Source: AC-69 sp035701505
GTDB taxonomy: Bacteria; Actinomycetota; UBA4738; HRBIN12
DNA: 21,994 nucleotides
Assembly (NCBI GenBank): GCA_035701505.1
Contig: DASSSA010000089.1
Location: forward strand, 1 to 21,994
Direction: 5' to 3'
A program made the position numbers and the translations under genes. The notes beneath the pieces are model-generated. The model had not been told where the DNA came from. It was given only the letters and a program-made list of their open reading frames with translations, and made no database searches. Within the stretch, counting starts at the first letter, position 1. The number at the start of each line of letters is the position of its first letter. Below, piece after piece: positions 8,102 through 15,247 of the stretch.

Positions 8102-9192
8102 GGGTCGCCCTGACCAGCCCCTATGCCTGGGACTCCCCGGGCGGAGTCCAGGTGCACGTCCGGGAGCTGGGGGAGCGGCTCCGAGGGCGTGGGCACCAGG
8201 TGCTCGTGTTGACGCCGTCCCGGAGCCGTCCGGCCGAACCTTGGGTTCGGGCGGTGGGGCGCCCGGTCGAGGTGCCGTACAACCGGTCCACCGCCCCGAT
8301 CGATCCTCGCCCGTGGTCGGTGCGACCGGTTCGTCGGCTGCTGCTCGCGTTCCGGCCCGACATCGTGCATGCGCATGAGCCGTTCACTCCGAGCACCTCG
8401 ATGTGGGCCACGCTGTCCTCGCGCGCTCCGGTGGTGGCCACGTTCCACTCGGGAGCGGAGCGGTCCGTGCTGTTCGATCTGGCCACACCCGTGCTACGAA
8501 GGATGGCCCGCAGGATCGCCGTTCGGATCGCCGTGTCCGAGCGAGCGGCGCGATTCGCGCGCACACGGCTGGGAGGGGAGTTCCGGGTCATCCCGAACGG
8601 GCTGGACGTCGCGTCCTTCGCCGCGGCGGACCCCGCCGACCTCGATCCAGGGCGCAGGCTCCTGTTCGTGGGGCGACTCCACCGACGGAAGGGATTCCCC
8701 GTTGCCGTGGAGGCCTTCCGCCTGCTCGCGGAGGGACGGCCGGACATCCGGCTGATCGTCGCGGGCGACGGAGAGGAACGGACGGCGGCCGAGCGACTGA
8801 GGCCGTCGCTGCTCGACCGCGTGACGATGCTCGGTACCGTGCCCCACGAGCAGCTCCCTCGGTACTACGCAGCCTGTGACCTGCTGGTCGCGCCGTCGGT
8901 GGGCGGAGAGAGCTTCGGCTATGTCCTCCTCGAGGCCATGGCCGCCGGACTGCCCGTGGTGGCCAGCCGGATCCCCGGCTACGACGAGGTCATGCGCGAC
9001 GGGCGGGAGGGCTTCCTGGTACCGGCGGGCGACCCGCGCGTGGTGGCCGACGCGGCGGCGAAGGTGATCGACGACCCCGCGCTGGCACGGTCCATGGCCC
9101 ACGCCGGCCGAGCCACCGCCGCGCGGTACGACTGGGCGGCCGTCGCCGAGCAGATCGAGGCCGCCTATCGGGAGGCCCTGGCGCTACGATAG
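8098..9192 (+). CDS. pimA: Phosphatidyl-myo-inositol mannosyltransferase-like GT4 glycosyltransferase
   Basis: PimA adds the first mannose from GDP-mannose to phosphatidylinositol on the cytoplasmic side of the membrane. The 364-residue product has the two Rossmann domains of GT-B enzymes. The N-terminal glycine loop is 'SPGGVQVHVRELG', and 'HAHEPFTPS' (91-99) and 'ATFHSG' (H118) follow. The second domain has 'FVGRLHRRKGF' (donor-phosphate Arg/Lys) and the GT4 E-x7-E motif 'ESFGYVLLE' (E271, E279). The order after an LpxL-type acyltransferase is the actinobacterial PIM arrangement, which supports PimA over other GT4 members. The GTG start overlaps the previous stop. Biochemical specificity is inferred. 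Confidence 0.9.
   Translation: MRVALTSPYAWDSPGGVQVHVRELGERLRGRGHQVLVLTPSRSRPAEPWVRAVGRPVEVPYNRSTAPIDPRPWSVRPVRRLLLAFRPDIVHAHEPFTPSTSMWATLSSRAPVVATFHSGAERSVLFDLATPVLRRMARRIAVRIAVSERAARFARTRLGGEFRVIPNGLDVASFAAADPADLDPGRRLLFVGRLHRRKGFPVAVEAFRLLAEGRPDIRLIVAGDGEERTAAERLRPSLLDRVTMLGTVPHEQLPRYYAACDLLVAPSVGGESFGYVLLEAMAAGLPVVASRIPGYDEVMRDGREGFLVPAGDPRVVADAAAKVIDDPALARSMAHAGRATAARYDWAAVAEQIEAAYREALALR
9185..9190 (+). promoter_or_regulatory. Putative -10 box for lemA-htpX
   Basis: TACGAT overlaps the last codons of pimA and ends 6 bases before the lemA ATG, which predicts a leaderless transcript. No clear -35 is seen. Confidence 0.42.
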
Positions 9193-9196
9193 GTGC

Positions 9197-9757
9197 ATGT
9201 CGGCACTGTGGATCGCCGCCGCCCTCGTCGCGCTCGTCCTCCTGTACGCCATCTATCTGTTCAACCGCCTGGTCTCGCTGCGAAACCGGGTAGACAACGG
9301 TTGGTCGCAGATCGACGTGCAGCTCCGTAGACGGTACGACCTCATCCCCAACCTCGTGGAGACGGTCAAGGGCTACGCGGCTCACGAGCGCGAGCTGTTC
9401 GAGCACGTGGCGGAGGCTCGCTCCCGGGCCATCGGCGCGTCGACGGTGGGCGACCAGGCCCAGGCCGAGAACCAGCTCACCGCGGGCCTGCGGCGCCTGA
9501 TGGCGGTGGCGGAGAGCTACCCGGAGCTGAAGGCCAGCCAGAACTTCCTGGCTCTCCAGGAGGAGCTGACGGGGACCGAGTCGAGGATCGCCTACGCCCG
9601 CCAGTTCTACAACGACCAGGTGATGCTGTTGAACACGCGGATCCAGGCCGTGCCGTCGAACGTCGTCGCGAAGGTCTTCGGGTTCGCGCCTCGGGAGTTC
9701 TTCGACATCGAGGATCCGATCCGCGGCCCGGTTCAGGTGGACCTCACCCACCCGTAG
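9197..9757 (+). CDS. lemA: LemA family membrane protein
   Basis: The 186-residue protein has one N-terminal membrane segment (about 4-22). The LemA signature follows: 'LFNRLVSLRNRVDNGWSQIDVQLRRR', here in two short pieces 'RNRVDNGWSQIDVQL' and 'RRRYDLIPNLVETVKGY'. A long helical region leads to 'YNDQVMLLNTRIQAVPSN' and 'FGFAPREFFD'. The molecular role of LemA is unsettled. It very often precedes an HtpX-like protease, as here, where htpX starts 3 bases after its stop. That pairing suggests a shared role in membrane protein turnover or stress response, but this is inference from context. Confidence 0.95.
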   Translation: MSALWIAAALVALVLLYAIYLFNRLVSLRNRVDNGWSQIDVQLRRRYDLIPNLVETVKGYAAHERELFEHVAEARSRAIGASTVGDQAQAENQLTAGLRRLMAVAESYPELKASQNFLALQEELTGTESRIAYARQFYNDQVMLLNTRIQAVPSNVVAKVFGFAPREFFDIEDPIRGPVQVDLTHP

Positions 9758-9760
9758 CCC

Positions 9761-10669
9761 GTGTACGAGCAAATCGCGTCTAACCGGCGGAAGTCGGTCG
9801 TCCTCATCCTGGGAGCGATCCTGCTGCTCGGGGCGGTGGGCTACGCGATCGGGCTCATCACCCAGCAGGGTCCGGTCTGGCTGATCTTCGGCGTCGTCCT
9901 CGCCGTCGCCATGTCGGCCGGCTCGTACTTCTACGGCGACCGGATCGTGCTGGCCTCCACCCGCGCGCGAGAGGTGACGCCGGAACAGGAACCCCGACTG
10001 CACAACATCGTCGAGGGGCTCGCCATCGCAGCGGGGATCCCCAAGCCCCGCGTGTACATCGTGCCGGAGCAGGCCCCGAACGCGTACGCCACCGGGCGCG
10101 ACCCCGAGCACTCCTCGATTGCCGTGACCCAGGGGCTGCTGGACGCGATGAACCGGGTGGAGCTGGAAGGGGTCGTGGCCCACGAGATGTCCCACGTCCT
10201 GGACCGCGACATGTTGGTGGGGACCATCGTGGCGACGCTGGTCGGCGCCGTCGTCCTGATCTCCGAGTTCTTCACGCGCGCCCTGTGGTGGGGCGGGGTG
10301 GGTGGGCGTCGGGGCAACGACCGAGGGGGAGGGCCGGCGGAGGCCATCCTGTTCGCCGCGGGGTTGGTGTTGCTGATCCTCGCGCCGATCGTCGGGCAGG
10401 TCGTGCGGTTCGCCATGTCGCGGCAACGTGAGTACCTGGCGGACGCCCAGGGAGCGATGCTCACCCGGTACCCGCCCGGACTGGCGGCCGCGCTCAAGAA
10501 GATCGCGGGCGCCAGCAACATCCCCATGCGCTCGGCGAACAACGCCACGGCCCACCTGTGGCTGAGCCAGCCGTCGCGGATCCAGGGCGAGCGGATGGGC
10601 CCCCTGGAACGGCTGTTCTCCACCCACCCGCCGATCGAGGACCGGATCCGCCGCCTCGAGGAGATGTGA
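9761..10669 (+). CDS. htpX: HtpX-like M48 membrane zinc metalloprotease
   Basis: It degrades misfolded membrane proteins from the cytoplasmic membrane. The 302 residues open with the family-typical 'MYEQIASNRRKSV', which supports the GTG start despite no visible ribosome site. Two membrane segments (about 13-33, 38-55) come first. The zinc site is 'HEMSH' (141-145), with the third ligand probably E224 in 'SRQREYLADA'. A further hydrophobic segment near 157-172 and one near 194-216 lie between these two parts, as in HtpX. A glycine-rich loop 'GGVGGRRGNDRGGG' sits between them. The C-terminus 'THPPIEDRIRRLEEM' is standard. It forms an operon with lemA. Confidence 0.95.
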   Translation: MYEQIASNRRKSVVLILGAILLLGAVGYAIGLITQQGPVWLIFGVVLAVAMSAGSYFYGDRIVLASTRAREVTPEQEPRLHNIVEGLAIAAGIPKPRVYIVPEQAPNAYATGRDPEHSSIAVTQGLLDAMNRVELEGVVAHEMSHVLDRDMLVGTIVATLVGAVVLISEFFTRALWWGGVGGRRGNDRGGGPAEAILFAAGLVLLILAPIVGQVVRFAMSRQREYLADAQGAMLTRYPPGLAAALKKIAGASNIPMRSANNATAHLWLSQPSRIQGERMGPLERLFSTHPPIEDRIRRLEEM

Positions 10670-10687
10670 CCTTCTTGCCGCACCTCG

Positions 10688-10716
10688 TTGAGGGAGGCCC
10701 GGCCGGCGGGTAGCAT
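10688..10716 (+). promoter_or_regulatory. Putative promoter for the DUF3048 gene
   Basis: TTGAGG (10688-10693) and TAGCAT (10711-10716) are separated by exactly 17 bases, a good sigma-70-type match. Transcription would begin near 10723 and leave a leader of about 60 bases. The 115-base gap after htpX holds this promoter and no gene. Confidence 0.6.
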
Positions 10717-10784
10717 CCTCCGGTCCGGCGTACGGCCGGTCCTCCGCAGGCCCCCCGATACCCACCCGATCACATGGAGGTCCC

Positions 10785-11834
10785 TTGAGCTTGACCCGTC
10801 GCGGAAAGGTGGCGGCGGGGGCGTCGACCGTCGCGGTCCTGGCGCTCGCCGCCGTCGGCTACTTCATCATCTTCCCTAACCGGGCTCCGGCCTTCGTCCA
10901 GGACGCCATGTCCAGGATCGGCCTGGCCGAGCCGCCACCTCCGCAGTGCCCCCTCACCGGGGAGCCGGCCCCCCATGGCCAAGTCCCCGAGCGCCCTGCG
11001 CTCGCCGTCAAGGTGGAGAACCTCCCCGACGCCCGGCCCCAAGCCGGCCTGGACCGGGCCGACGTCGTCTACGAGGAACCCGTGGAGGGAGGGATCACCA
11101 GGTTCATCGTGGTGTACCAGTGCCACAGCGCCGGGAGGGTTGGGCCGGTCCGAAGCGGCCGGACCACCGATCCCAAGGTCCTGGTCCAGTTCGGCCACCC
11201 GGTGATGGGCTACGCCGGCGGCCAGGCTCCGGTGGTTCGGGCCATCGACCGGGCGGGCGTGATCGACATGAACTACGACATCGCCATCTCCGCGTACAGC
11301 CGCGACGACAGCCGCGCGGCTCCCCACAACCTGTACACGTCCTCCCGCCAGCTGTGGAAGGCCGCGAAGTCGCGGGACGGCGCTCCCGCGCCCGTCTTCT
11401 CGTACGATTCCGAGGTCGAGGGACCGTCTCGCAAGGCCCGCACCGTGCACCTGGCGTTCTCCTCCTACTCCGACGTGTATTGGACCTGGAGGAGGAGCCA
11501 GGCGGCCTGGCTCCGGTCCCACGGGACCGTCCCCCACGTGCTGGAGGACGGCACCCAGGTCAGCGCGGCGAACGTGGTGGTCATGCAGGTCCAGGTCAGC
11601 AGCGGTCCGATCGTCGACGCGGCCGGCAACCATTCGCCCGAAGTCGAGCTGACCGGCTCGGGCAAGGCCTACGTATTCCGAGACGGCCGGATGGTCATCG
11701 GCCGGTGGGAACGCGAGACGCTGAAGGACGTGACCACGCTCGTCTCCAAGGCCGGCACGCAGATCGCCCTCGCGCCCGGCGTCACCTGGGTGGAGCTCCT
11801 CCCCAGCACGATCAGCGTTGAGGCACACCGGTAG
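10785..11834 (+). CDS. DUF3048 (YerB-like) exported or membrane-anchored protein
   Basis: The 349-residue protein has a basic N-terminus and one hydrophobic stretch (about 9-30), which suggests a membrane anchor or uncleaved signal. The DUF3048 pattern is clear: 'PALAVKVENLPDARPQAGL', then 'ADVVYEEPVEGGITRF' and 'GPVRSGRTTDPKVL', later 'APHNLYTS', and a C-terminal half with 'WRRSQAAWLR' and a 'GRMVIGRWERETLKD' piece. The molecular function of the family is unknown; it is found in Firmicutes and actinobacteria on the outer side of the membrane. The start is TTG 10785, 4 bases after GGAGG; TTG 10791 has more normal spacing and is an alternative. It has its own promoter, and no partner is obvious from context. 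Confidence 0.88.
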   Translation: MSLTRRGKVAAGASTVAVLALAAVGYFIIFPNRAPAFVQDAMSRIGLAEPPPPQCPLTGEPAPHGQVPERPALAVKVENLPDARPQAGLDRADVVYEEPVEGGITRFIVVYQCHSAGRVGPVRSGRTTDPKVLVQFGHPVMGYAGGQAPVVRAIDRAGVIDMNYDIAISAYSRDDSRAAPHNLYTSSRQLWKAAKSRDGAPAPVFSYDSEVEGPSRKARTVHLAFSSYSDVYWTWRRSQAAWLRSHGTVPHVLEDGTQVSAANVVVMQVQVSSGPIVDAAGNHSPEVELTGSGKAYVFRDGRMVIGRWERETLKDVTTLVSKAGTQIALAPGVTWVELLPSTISVEAHR

Positions 11835-11869
11835 GACCGCCCACCCTCTGGCCGTTCGGGGTGCGGCGG

Positions 11870-11875
11870 TAGACT
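11870..11875 (+). promoter_or_regulatory. Putative -10 box for pdxS-pdxT-yebC
   Basis: TAGACT lies 30 bases before the GTG of pdxS. A strong AGGAGG (11895-11900) sits 5 bases before the start. No good -35 is visible. Confidence 0.5.
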
Positions 11876-11905
11876 GAAGCCTCGGAGCGCGGGCAGGAGG
11901 CAACG

Positions 11906-12793
11906 GTGGATCGCGAGACCGGCACCTTCCGGGTGAAGTCGGGCTTGGCCGAGATGCTGAAGGGCGGGGTCATCATGGACGTGACCAACGCCGAGCAGGC
12001 CAAGATCGCCGAGGACGCCGGGGCATGCGCCGTCATGGCCCTGGAGCGGGTCCCCGCCGACATCCGCAGGGACGGGGGCGTTGCCCGGATGGCCGACGTC
12101 GCCAAGATCGAGGAGATCATGAGCTCGGTGACCATCCCCGTGATGGCCAAGGCTCGCATCGGGCACTTCGCCGAAGCCCAGATCCTCCAGTCGGTGGGTG
12201 TGGACTACGTCGATGAGAGCGAGGTGCTCACGCCGGCCGACGAGGAGCACCACATCGACAAGTGGGCGTTCACCGTGCCGTTCGTCTGTGGGGCACGGGA
12301 CCTGGGCGAGGCCCTCCGGCGACTGGCCGAGGGCGCGGCCATGATCCGGACCAAGGGTGAGGCCGGAACAGGCAACGTGGTGGAGGCCGTGCGGCACCAG
12401 CGGGCGATGCTCCGCCAGTCGGGCTGGCTCCAGAGCCTCCGCCCGGAGCAGTACGTCTCGGCGGCCAAGGAGCTTGGCGCGCCGGTCGAGCTGGTGCGAG
12501 ACGTGGCGGCGGCCGGCAGGTTGCCGGTGGTGAACTTCGCCGCGGGCGGCTTGGCCACGCCCGCCGACGCGGCACTGATGATGCAGCTCGGGGTGGATGG
12601 CGTGTTCGTGGGCTCGGGCATCTTCAAGTCCGAGGATCCCGGCGTCCGGGCCCGGGCCATCGTCGAGGCCACGACCCACTTCAACGACCCCGACGTCCTG
12701 GCCAAGGTGTCGAAGGGCCTGGGCGAGCCGATGCACGGCCTGGACATCAAGGAGCTCGGCGAGGAGGGGCTCCTCCAGGTCCGCGGCTGGTAG
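11906..12793 (+). CDS. pdxS: Pyridoxal 5'-phosphate synthase, lyase subunit
   Basis: PdxS joins ribose 5-phosphate, glyceraldehyde 3-phosphate and ammonia into PLP in the DXP-independent vitamin B6 pathway. The 295 residues form one TIM barrel. The key residues are present: D25 in 'GGVIMDVTNAEQA', K82 in 'VMAKARIGHF' (Schiff-base lysine), D103 in 'VDESEVLTP', and K150 in 'IRTKGEAGTGNVVEA'. These correspond, shifted by one, to D24, K81 and K149 of the Bacillus enzyme. The GTG start has an AGGAGG 5 bases before it. The glutaminase partner pdxT begins 23 bases later. Confidence 0.98.
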   Translation: MDRETGTFRVKSGLAEMLKGGVIMDVTNAEQAKIAEDAGACAVMALERVPADIRRDGGVARMADVAKIEEIMSSVTIPVMAKARIGHFAEAQILQSVGVDYVDESEVLTPADEEHHIDKWAFTVPFVCGARDLGEALRRLAEGAAMIRTKGEAGTGNVVEAVRHQRAMLRQSGWLQSLRPEQYVSAAKELGAPVELVRDVAAAGRLPVVNFAAGGLATPADAALMMQLGVDGVFVGSGIFKSEDPGVRARAIVEATTHFNDPDVLAKVSKGLGEPMHGLDIKELGEEGLLQVRGW

Positions 12794-12816
12794 CCGCTCT
12801 CGGCCATGGTTGGGCC

Positions 12817-13374
12817 ATGAAGGGCGGCGTCCTCGCGCTCCAGGGTGATTTCCGGGAGCACGCGCACGTGCTCGCCGGCCTCGGCATCGCCCCGGTCGAG
12901 GTCCGCCTGCCCGAGGACCTGGCCCAGGTCGACCTGCTGGTGATCCCAGGCGGGGAGTCGACGACCATCGGGAAGCTCGCCGCGAGTGCCGGCCTGGTGG
13001 GACCGATCCGCGATCGGACCGCCGACGGGATGCCGATGCTCGGGACCTGCGCCGGCATGATCGTGATGGCCAAGCGCGTCGAAGGTGGCGAGCCGCTGCT
13101 TTCTCTCGTCGACATCACCGTGCGCCGGAACGCGTATGGGCGGCAGGTCGACTCCTTCGAGTCGGACGTCGGGGTGGAAGGGATCGAGCATCCGGTGAGG
13201 GCGGTGTTCATCCGGGCCCCGATCGTTGAGGACGTGGGGCCCGATGTGAAGGTGCTGGCCCGGCACGAGGGACATCCAGTCGTCCTGGAGCAGGGGAACC
13301 TCGTCGTGGCGTCCTTCCACCCCGAGCTGGCCGGTGAGCCGCGGTTGCACGAGTACGTCGCGGGGAAGGCGTAG
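12817..13374 (+). CDS. pdxT: Pyridoxal 5'-phosphate synthase, glutaminase subunit
   Basis: PdxT splits glutamine and channels ammonia to PdxS. The 185-residue class I glutaminase has 'GVLALQGDFREH' at the start and 'IPGGESTTIGKL' (43-54). The nucleophile is C78 in 'GTCAGMI', and the His/Glu pair is H168/E170 in 'SFHPEL', so the catalytic triad is intact. No clear Shine-Dalgarno precedes the ATG. The stop is followed with no gap by the yebC start, so the two are probably translated in a coupled way. Confidence 0.97.
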   Translation: MKGGVLALQGDFREHAHVLAGLGIAPVEVRLPEDLAQVDLLVIPGGESTTIGKLAASAGLVGPIRDRTADGMPMLGTCAGMIVMAKRVEGGEPLLSLVDITVRRNAYGRQVDSFESDVGVEGIEHPVRAVFIRAPIVEDVGPDVKVLARHEGHPVVLEQGNLVVASFHPELAGEPRLHEYVAGKA

Positions 13375-14127
13375 ATGTCCGGACATTCCAAGTGGAGCAC
13401 GATCAAGCGCAAGAAGGCGGCGGCGGACGCCAAGCGCAGCAACGCGTTCGCCAAGCTGCTCCGGGCCGTCGAGGTCGCGGCCAAGGAGGGTGGGGGCAGC
13501 ATCGATGGGAACTCCACGCTGGCCTCGGCGGTGGACAAGGCCCGGGATGCCTCAGTGCCCTGGGACAACATCGAGCGCGCCATCAAGCGGGGAACGGGCG
13601 AGCTTGGGGGCGGGGCCCGCTACGAGGAGGTCACGTACGAGGGCTACGGCCCCGGAGGGGTCGCGCTCTTCGTGGAGACCCTGACCGACAACCGCAACCG
13701 CACCGGCCAGGACGTCCGCTATGCGTTCACCAGGAACGGCGGGAGCCTCGGCGATCCGGGGAGCACTGCGTGGATGTTCACGCGCAAGGGCGTCGTGCAG
13801 ATCGAGAAGTCCCCGGCGATCGACGAGGAGAAGCTCCTGGAGATGGCGCTCGATGCCGGGGCCGAGGACGTCGCCGACGCCGGGAGCACCTGGGAGATCA
13901 CGACGGATGCCACCGCCCTTCGGAGGGTCCGGGAGGTGATCGAGGCGTCCGGCATCCCCATGCTCTCTGCCGAGCTCACGATGGTGCCGCAGAACCAGGT
14001 GCCGGTGGAGGGGGTCCAGGCCCGGCAGGTCCTCGCGCTGCTCGACGCGCTCGAAGAGCTCGACGACGTCCAGAACGTTTACGCGAACTTCGACATCCCT
14101 GAAGAGGTCATGGCCGAGGTGGGATAG
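13375..14127 (+). CDS. yebC: YebC/TACO1 family translation or transcription factor
   Basis: The 250-residue protein opens with the family hallmark 'MSGHSKWSTIKRKKAAADA' and continues with 'NAFAKLLRAVEVAAKEGG', 'NIERAIKRGTGE' and 'YEGYGPGGVALFVE'. It then has 'TDNRNRTGQDVRYAF' and a C-terminal acidic region. YebC proteins bind nucleic acid or the ribosome; some help translate proline-rich stretches and others act as regulators. In many bacteria they precede ruvC, as here. The start codon directly abuts the pdxT stop, and ruvC follows after 44 bases with its own promoter. Which role this copy has cannot be read from sequence. Confidence 0.96.
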   Translation: MSGHSKWSTIKRKKAAADAKRSNAFAKLLRAVEVAAKEGGGSIDGNSTLASAVDKARDASVPWDNIERAIKRGTGELGGGARYEEVTYEGYGPGGVALFVETLTDNRNRTGQDVRYAFTRNGGSLGDPGSTAWMFTRKGVVQIEKSPAIDEEKLLEMALDAGAEDVADAGSTWEITTDATALRRVREVIEASGIPMLSAELTMVPQNQVPVEGVQARQVLALLDALEELDDVQNVYANFDIPEEVMAEVG

Positions 14128-14136
14128 GGCAGATGC

Positions 14137-14165
14137 TTGCTCGGCCAGCGCTTCGAACCTAGTCT
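14137..14165 (+). promoter_or_regulatory. Putative promoter for ruvC-ruvA-ruvB, leaderless type
   Basis: TTGCTC (14137-14142) and TAGTCT (14160-14165) are 17 bases apart. The -10 ends 6 bases before the ruvC ATG, so the mRNA would start at the ATG itself. Confidence 0.58.
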
Positions 14166-14171
14166 GAACAC

Positions 14172-14681
14172 ATGTTCGAGCCGTGCGTGCTCGGCGTGGA
14201 TCCCGGGCTGGCCGCCACGGGCCTGGCGGCGGTGTCGGAAGCCGGGGGCCGGGCCCGGGTGCTCTGGTCGGACACCGTCCGCACCCCGTCCGGACTTGCG
14301 GAGCCGCACCGCCTCCGCCGCCTGGCGGAGGCGGTGCGGGAGGCGATCCGAACGTACGGTCCCCAGGCCATGGCGGTGGAGGCCGTGATGTGGGGCCAGA
14401 ACAAGACGAGCGCGCTGTCCGTCTCCCGGGCCACCGGCGTCGTCCTGCTTATGGCGGCCGAGGCAGGGATCCCGGTCCAGGAGTACGCGCCACTCGAGGT
14501 GAAGATGGCGATCACCGGGGTCGGCAACGCGGAGAAGGACCGGGTCCGCGTGACGATGGTCCGCGCGCATCGCGTCGAGGGGGTGTCCGAGCAGCCCGAT
14601 GCGGCCGATGCGGCCGCCGTGGCCCTGTGTCACCTCCATCAATCTCGCTTGCGGCGCGCAGGAGCTGTCGGGGCCCGATGA
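14172..14681 (+). CDS. ruvC: Holliday junction resolvase
   Basis: RuvC cuts Holliday junctions symmetrically, working with RuvAB. The 169-residue RNase H-fold protein shows the acidic active site: D10 in 'VLGVDPGLAATG', E70 in 'MAVEAVMWGQNKTSA', and D143/D146 in 'QPDAADAAAVALCH'. The motif 'VKMAITGVGNAEKDRV' matches the family 'K-A-V-T-G-x-G-x-A-x-K'. Length is normal. Codons 45-56 form a perfect inverted repeat (see separate entry). The stop overlaps the ruvA start (ATGA). Confidence 0.96.
   Translation: MFEPCVLGVDPGLAATGLAAVSEAGGRARVLWSDTVRTPSGLAEPHRLRRLAEAVREAIRTYGPQAMAVEAVMWGQNKTSALSVSRATGVVLLMAAEAGIPVQEYAPLEVKMAITGVGNAEKDRVRVTMVRAHRVEGVSEQPDAADAAAVALCHLHQSRLRRAGAVGAR
14304..14339 (+). 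repeat. Perfect 16-bp inverted repeat, 4-base loop, inside ruvC
   Basis: The left arm (14304-14319) and right arm (14324-14339) are exact reverse complements around the loop GCCT. It covers twelve whole codons encoding PHRLRRLAEAVR. There is no T-run after it, so it is not a standard terminator. It could form a very stable RNA hairpin or a DNA cruciform. Confidence 0.9.
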
Positions 14682-15247
14682 TCTCCTTCCTGCATGGAGA
14701 GGTGGCCGAGAAAGGCGCGGGAAGCGTGGTGCTCTCGGTGGGAGGCGTGGGGTACGAGGTGCTGATCCCGTCCTCCTCGGCCGCGACGCTGCCTCCCGTC
14801 GGCCGGCCGGCCAGGCTGTACACCCGGATGCAGGTGCGCGACGACACCATGCTGCTGTACGGCTTCGCCTCCCACGACGAGCGCGCGCTGTTCGACATGC
14901 TGGTCACGGTGACGGGGGTGGGTCCCAAGCTCGCCCTGTCCTTCCTCTCGGTCCTGTCGTCCGTGGCGCTCCGCCGGGCCGTGGGCGCCGGCGACGTGGC
15001 TGCGCTCACGTTGGTGCCGGGTGTGGGCAAGAAGGTCGCCCAGCGGGTCTTGCTGGACCTGAAGGACAAACTGGGTGGCGACGTCGTGGTGGTCGAGGGG
15101 CCGCTCGCCGACGTCCGCGAGGCGCTCCTCGCATTGGGGCTGTCGGCCCCAGAGGCGAGCGAGGCTATGGCTGGGATACCGGCGGACGGTGAGCGCCCCG
15201 TCGACGAGCTCCTTCGGCAAGCCCTCCAGCACATCGGACGGGGCTAA
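14678..15247 (+). CDS. ruvA: Holliday junction branch-migration complex subunit RuvA
   Basis: RuvA binds the four-way junction and loads the RuvB motor. The 189-residue protein starts 'MISFLHGEVAEKG' with an OB-fold domain I. Domain II has two helix-hairpin-helix motifs, 'VTGVGPKLAL' (78-87) and 'VPGVGKKVAQR' (113-123). A short acidic linker leads to domain III (about 143-189), which contacts RuvB. I chose ATG 14678 because it gives the normal family start and overlaps the ruvC stop by 4 bases. Longer in-frame upstream extensions run through ruvC and are not real. The ruvB ATG shares the last base of its TAA. Confidence 0.96.
   Translation: MISFLHGEVAEKGAGSVVLSVGGVGYEVLIPSSSAATLPPVGRPARLYTRMQVRDDTMLLYGFASHDERALFDMLVTVTGVGPKLALSFLSVLSSVALRRAVGAGDVAALTLVPGVGKKVAQRVLLDLKDKLGGDVVVVEGPLADVREALLALGLSAPEASEAMAGIPADGERPVDELLRQALQHIGRG

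Noticed and set aside
8990..10765. Minus-strand open frame of 591 codons
   Set aside because: It covers the end of pimA plus lemA and htpX, all clear plus-strand genes. The product is Arg/Gly/His/Pro-rich without domains.
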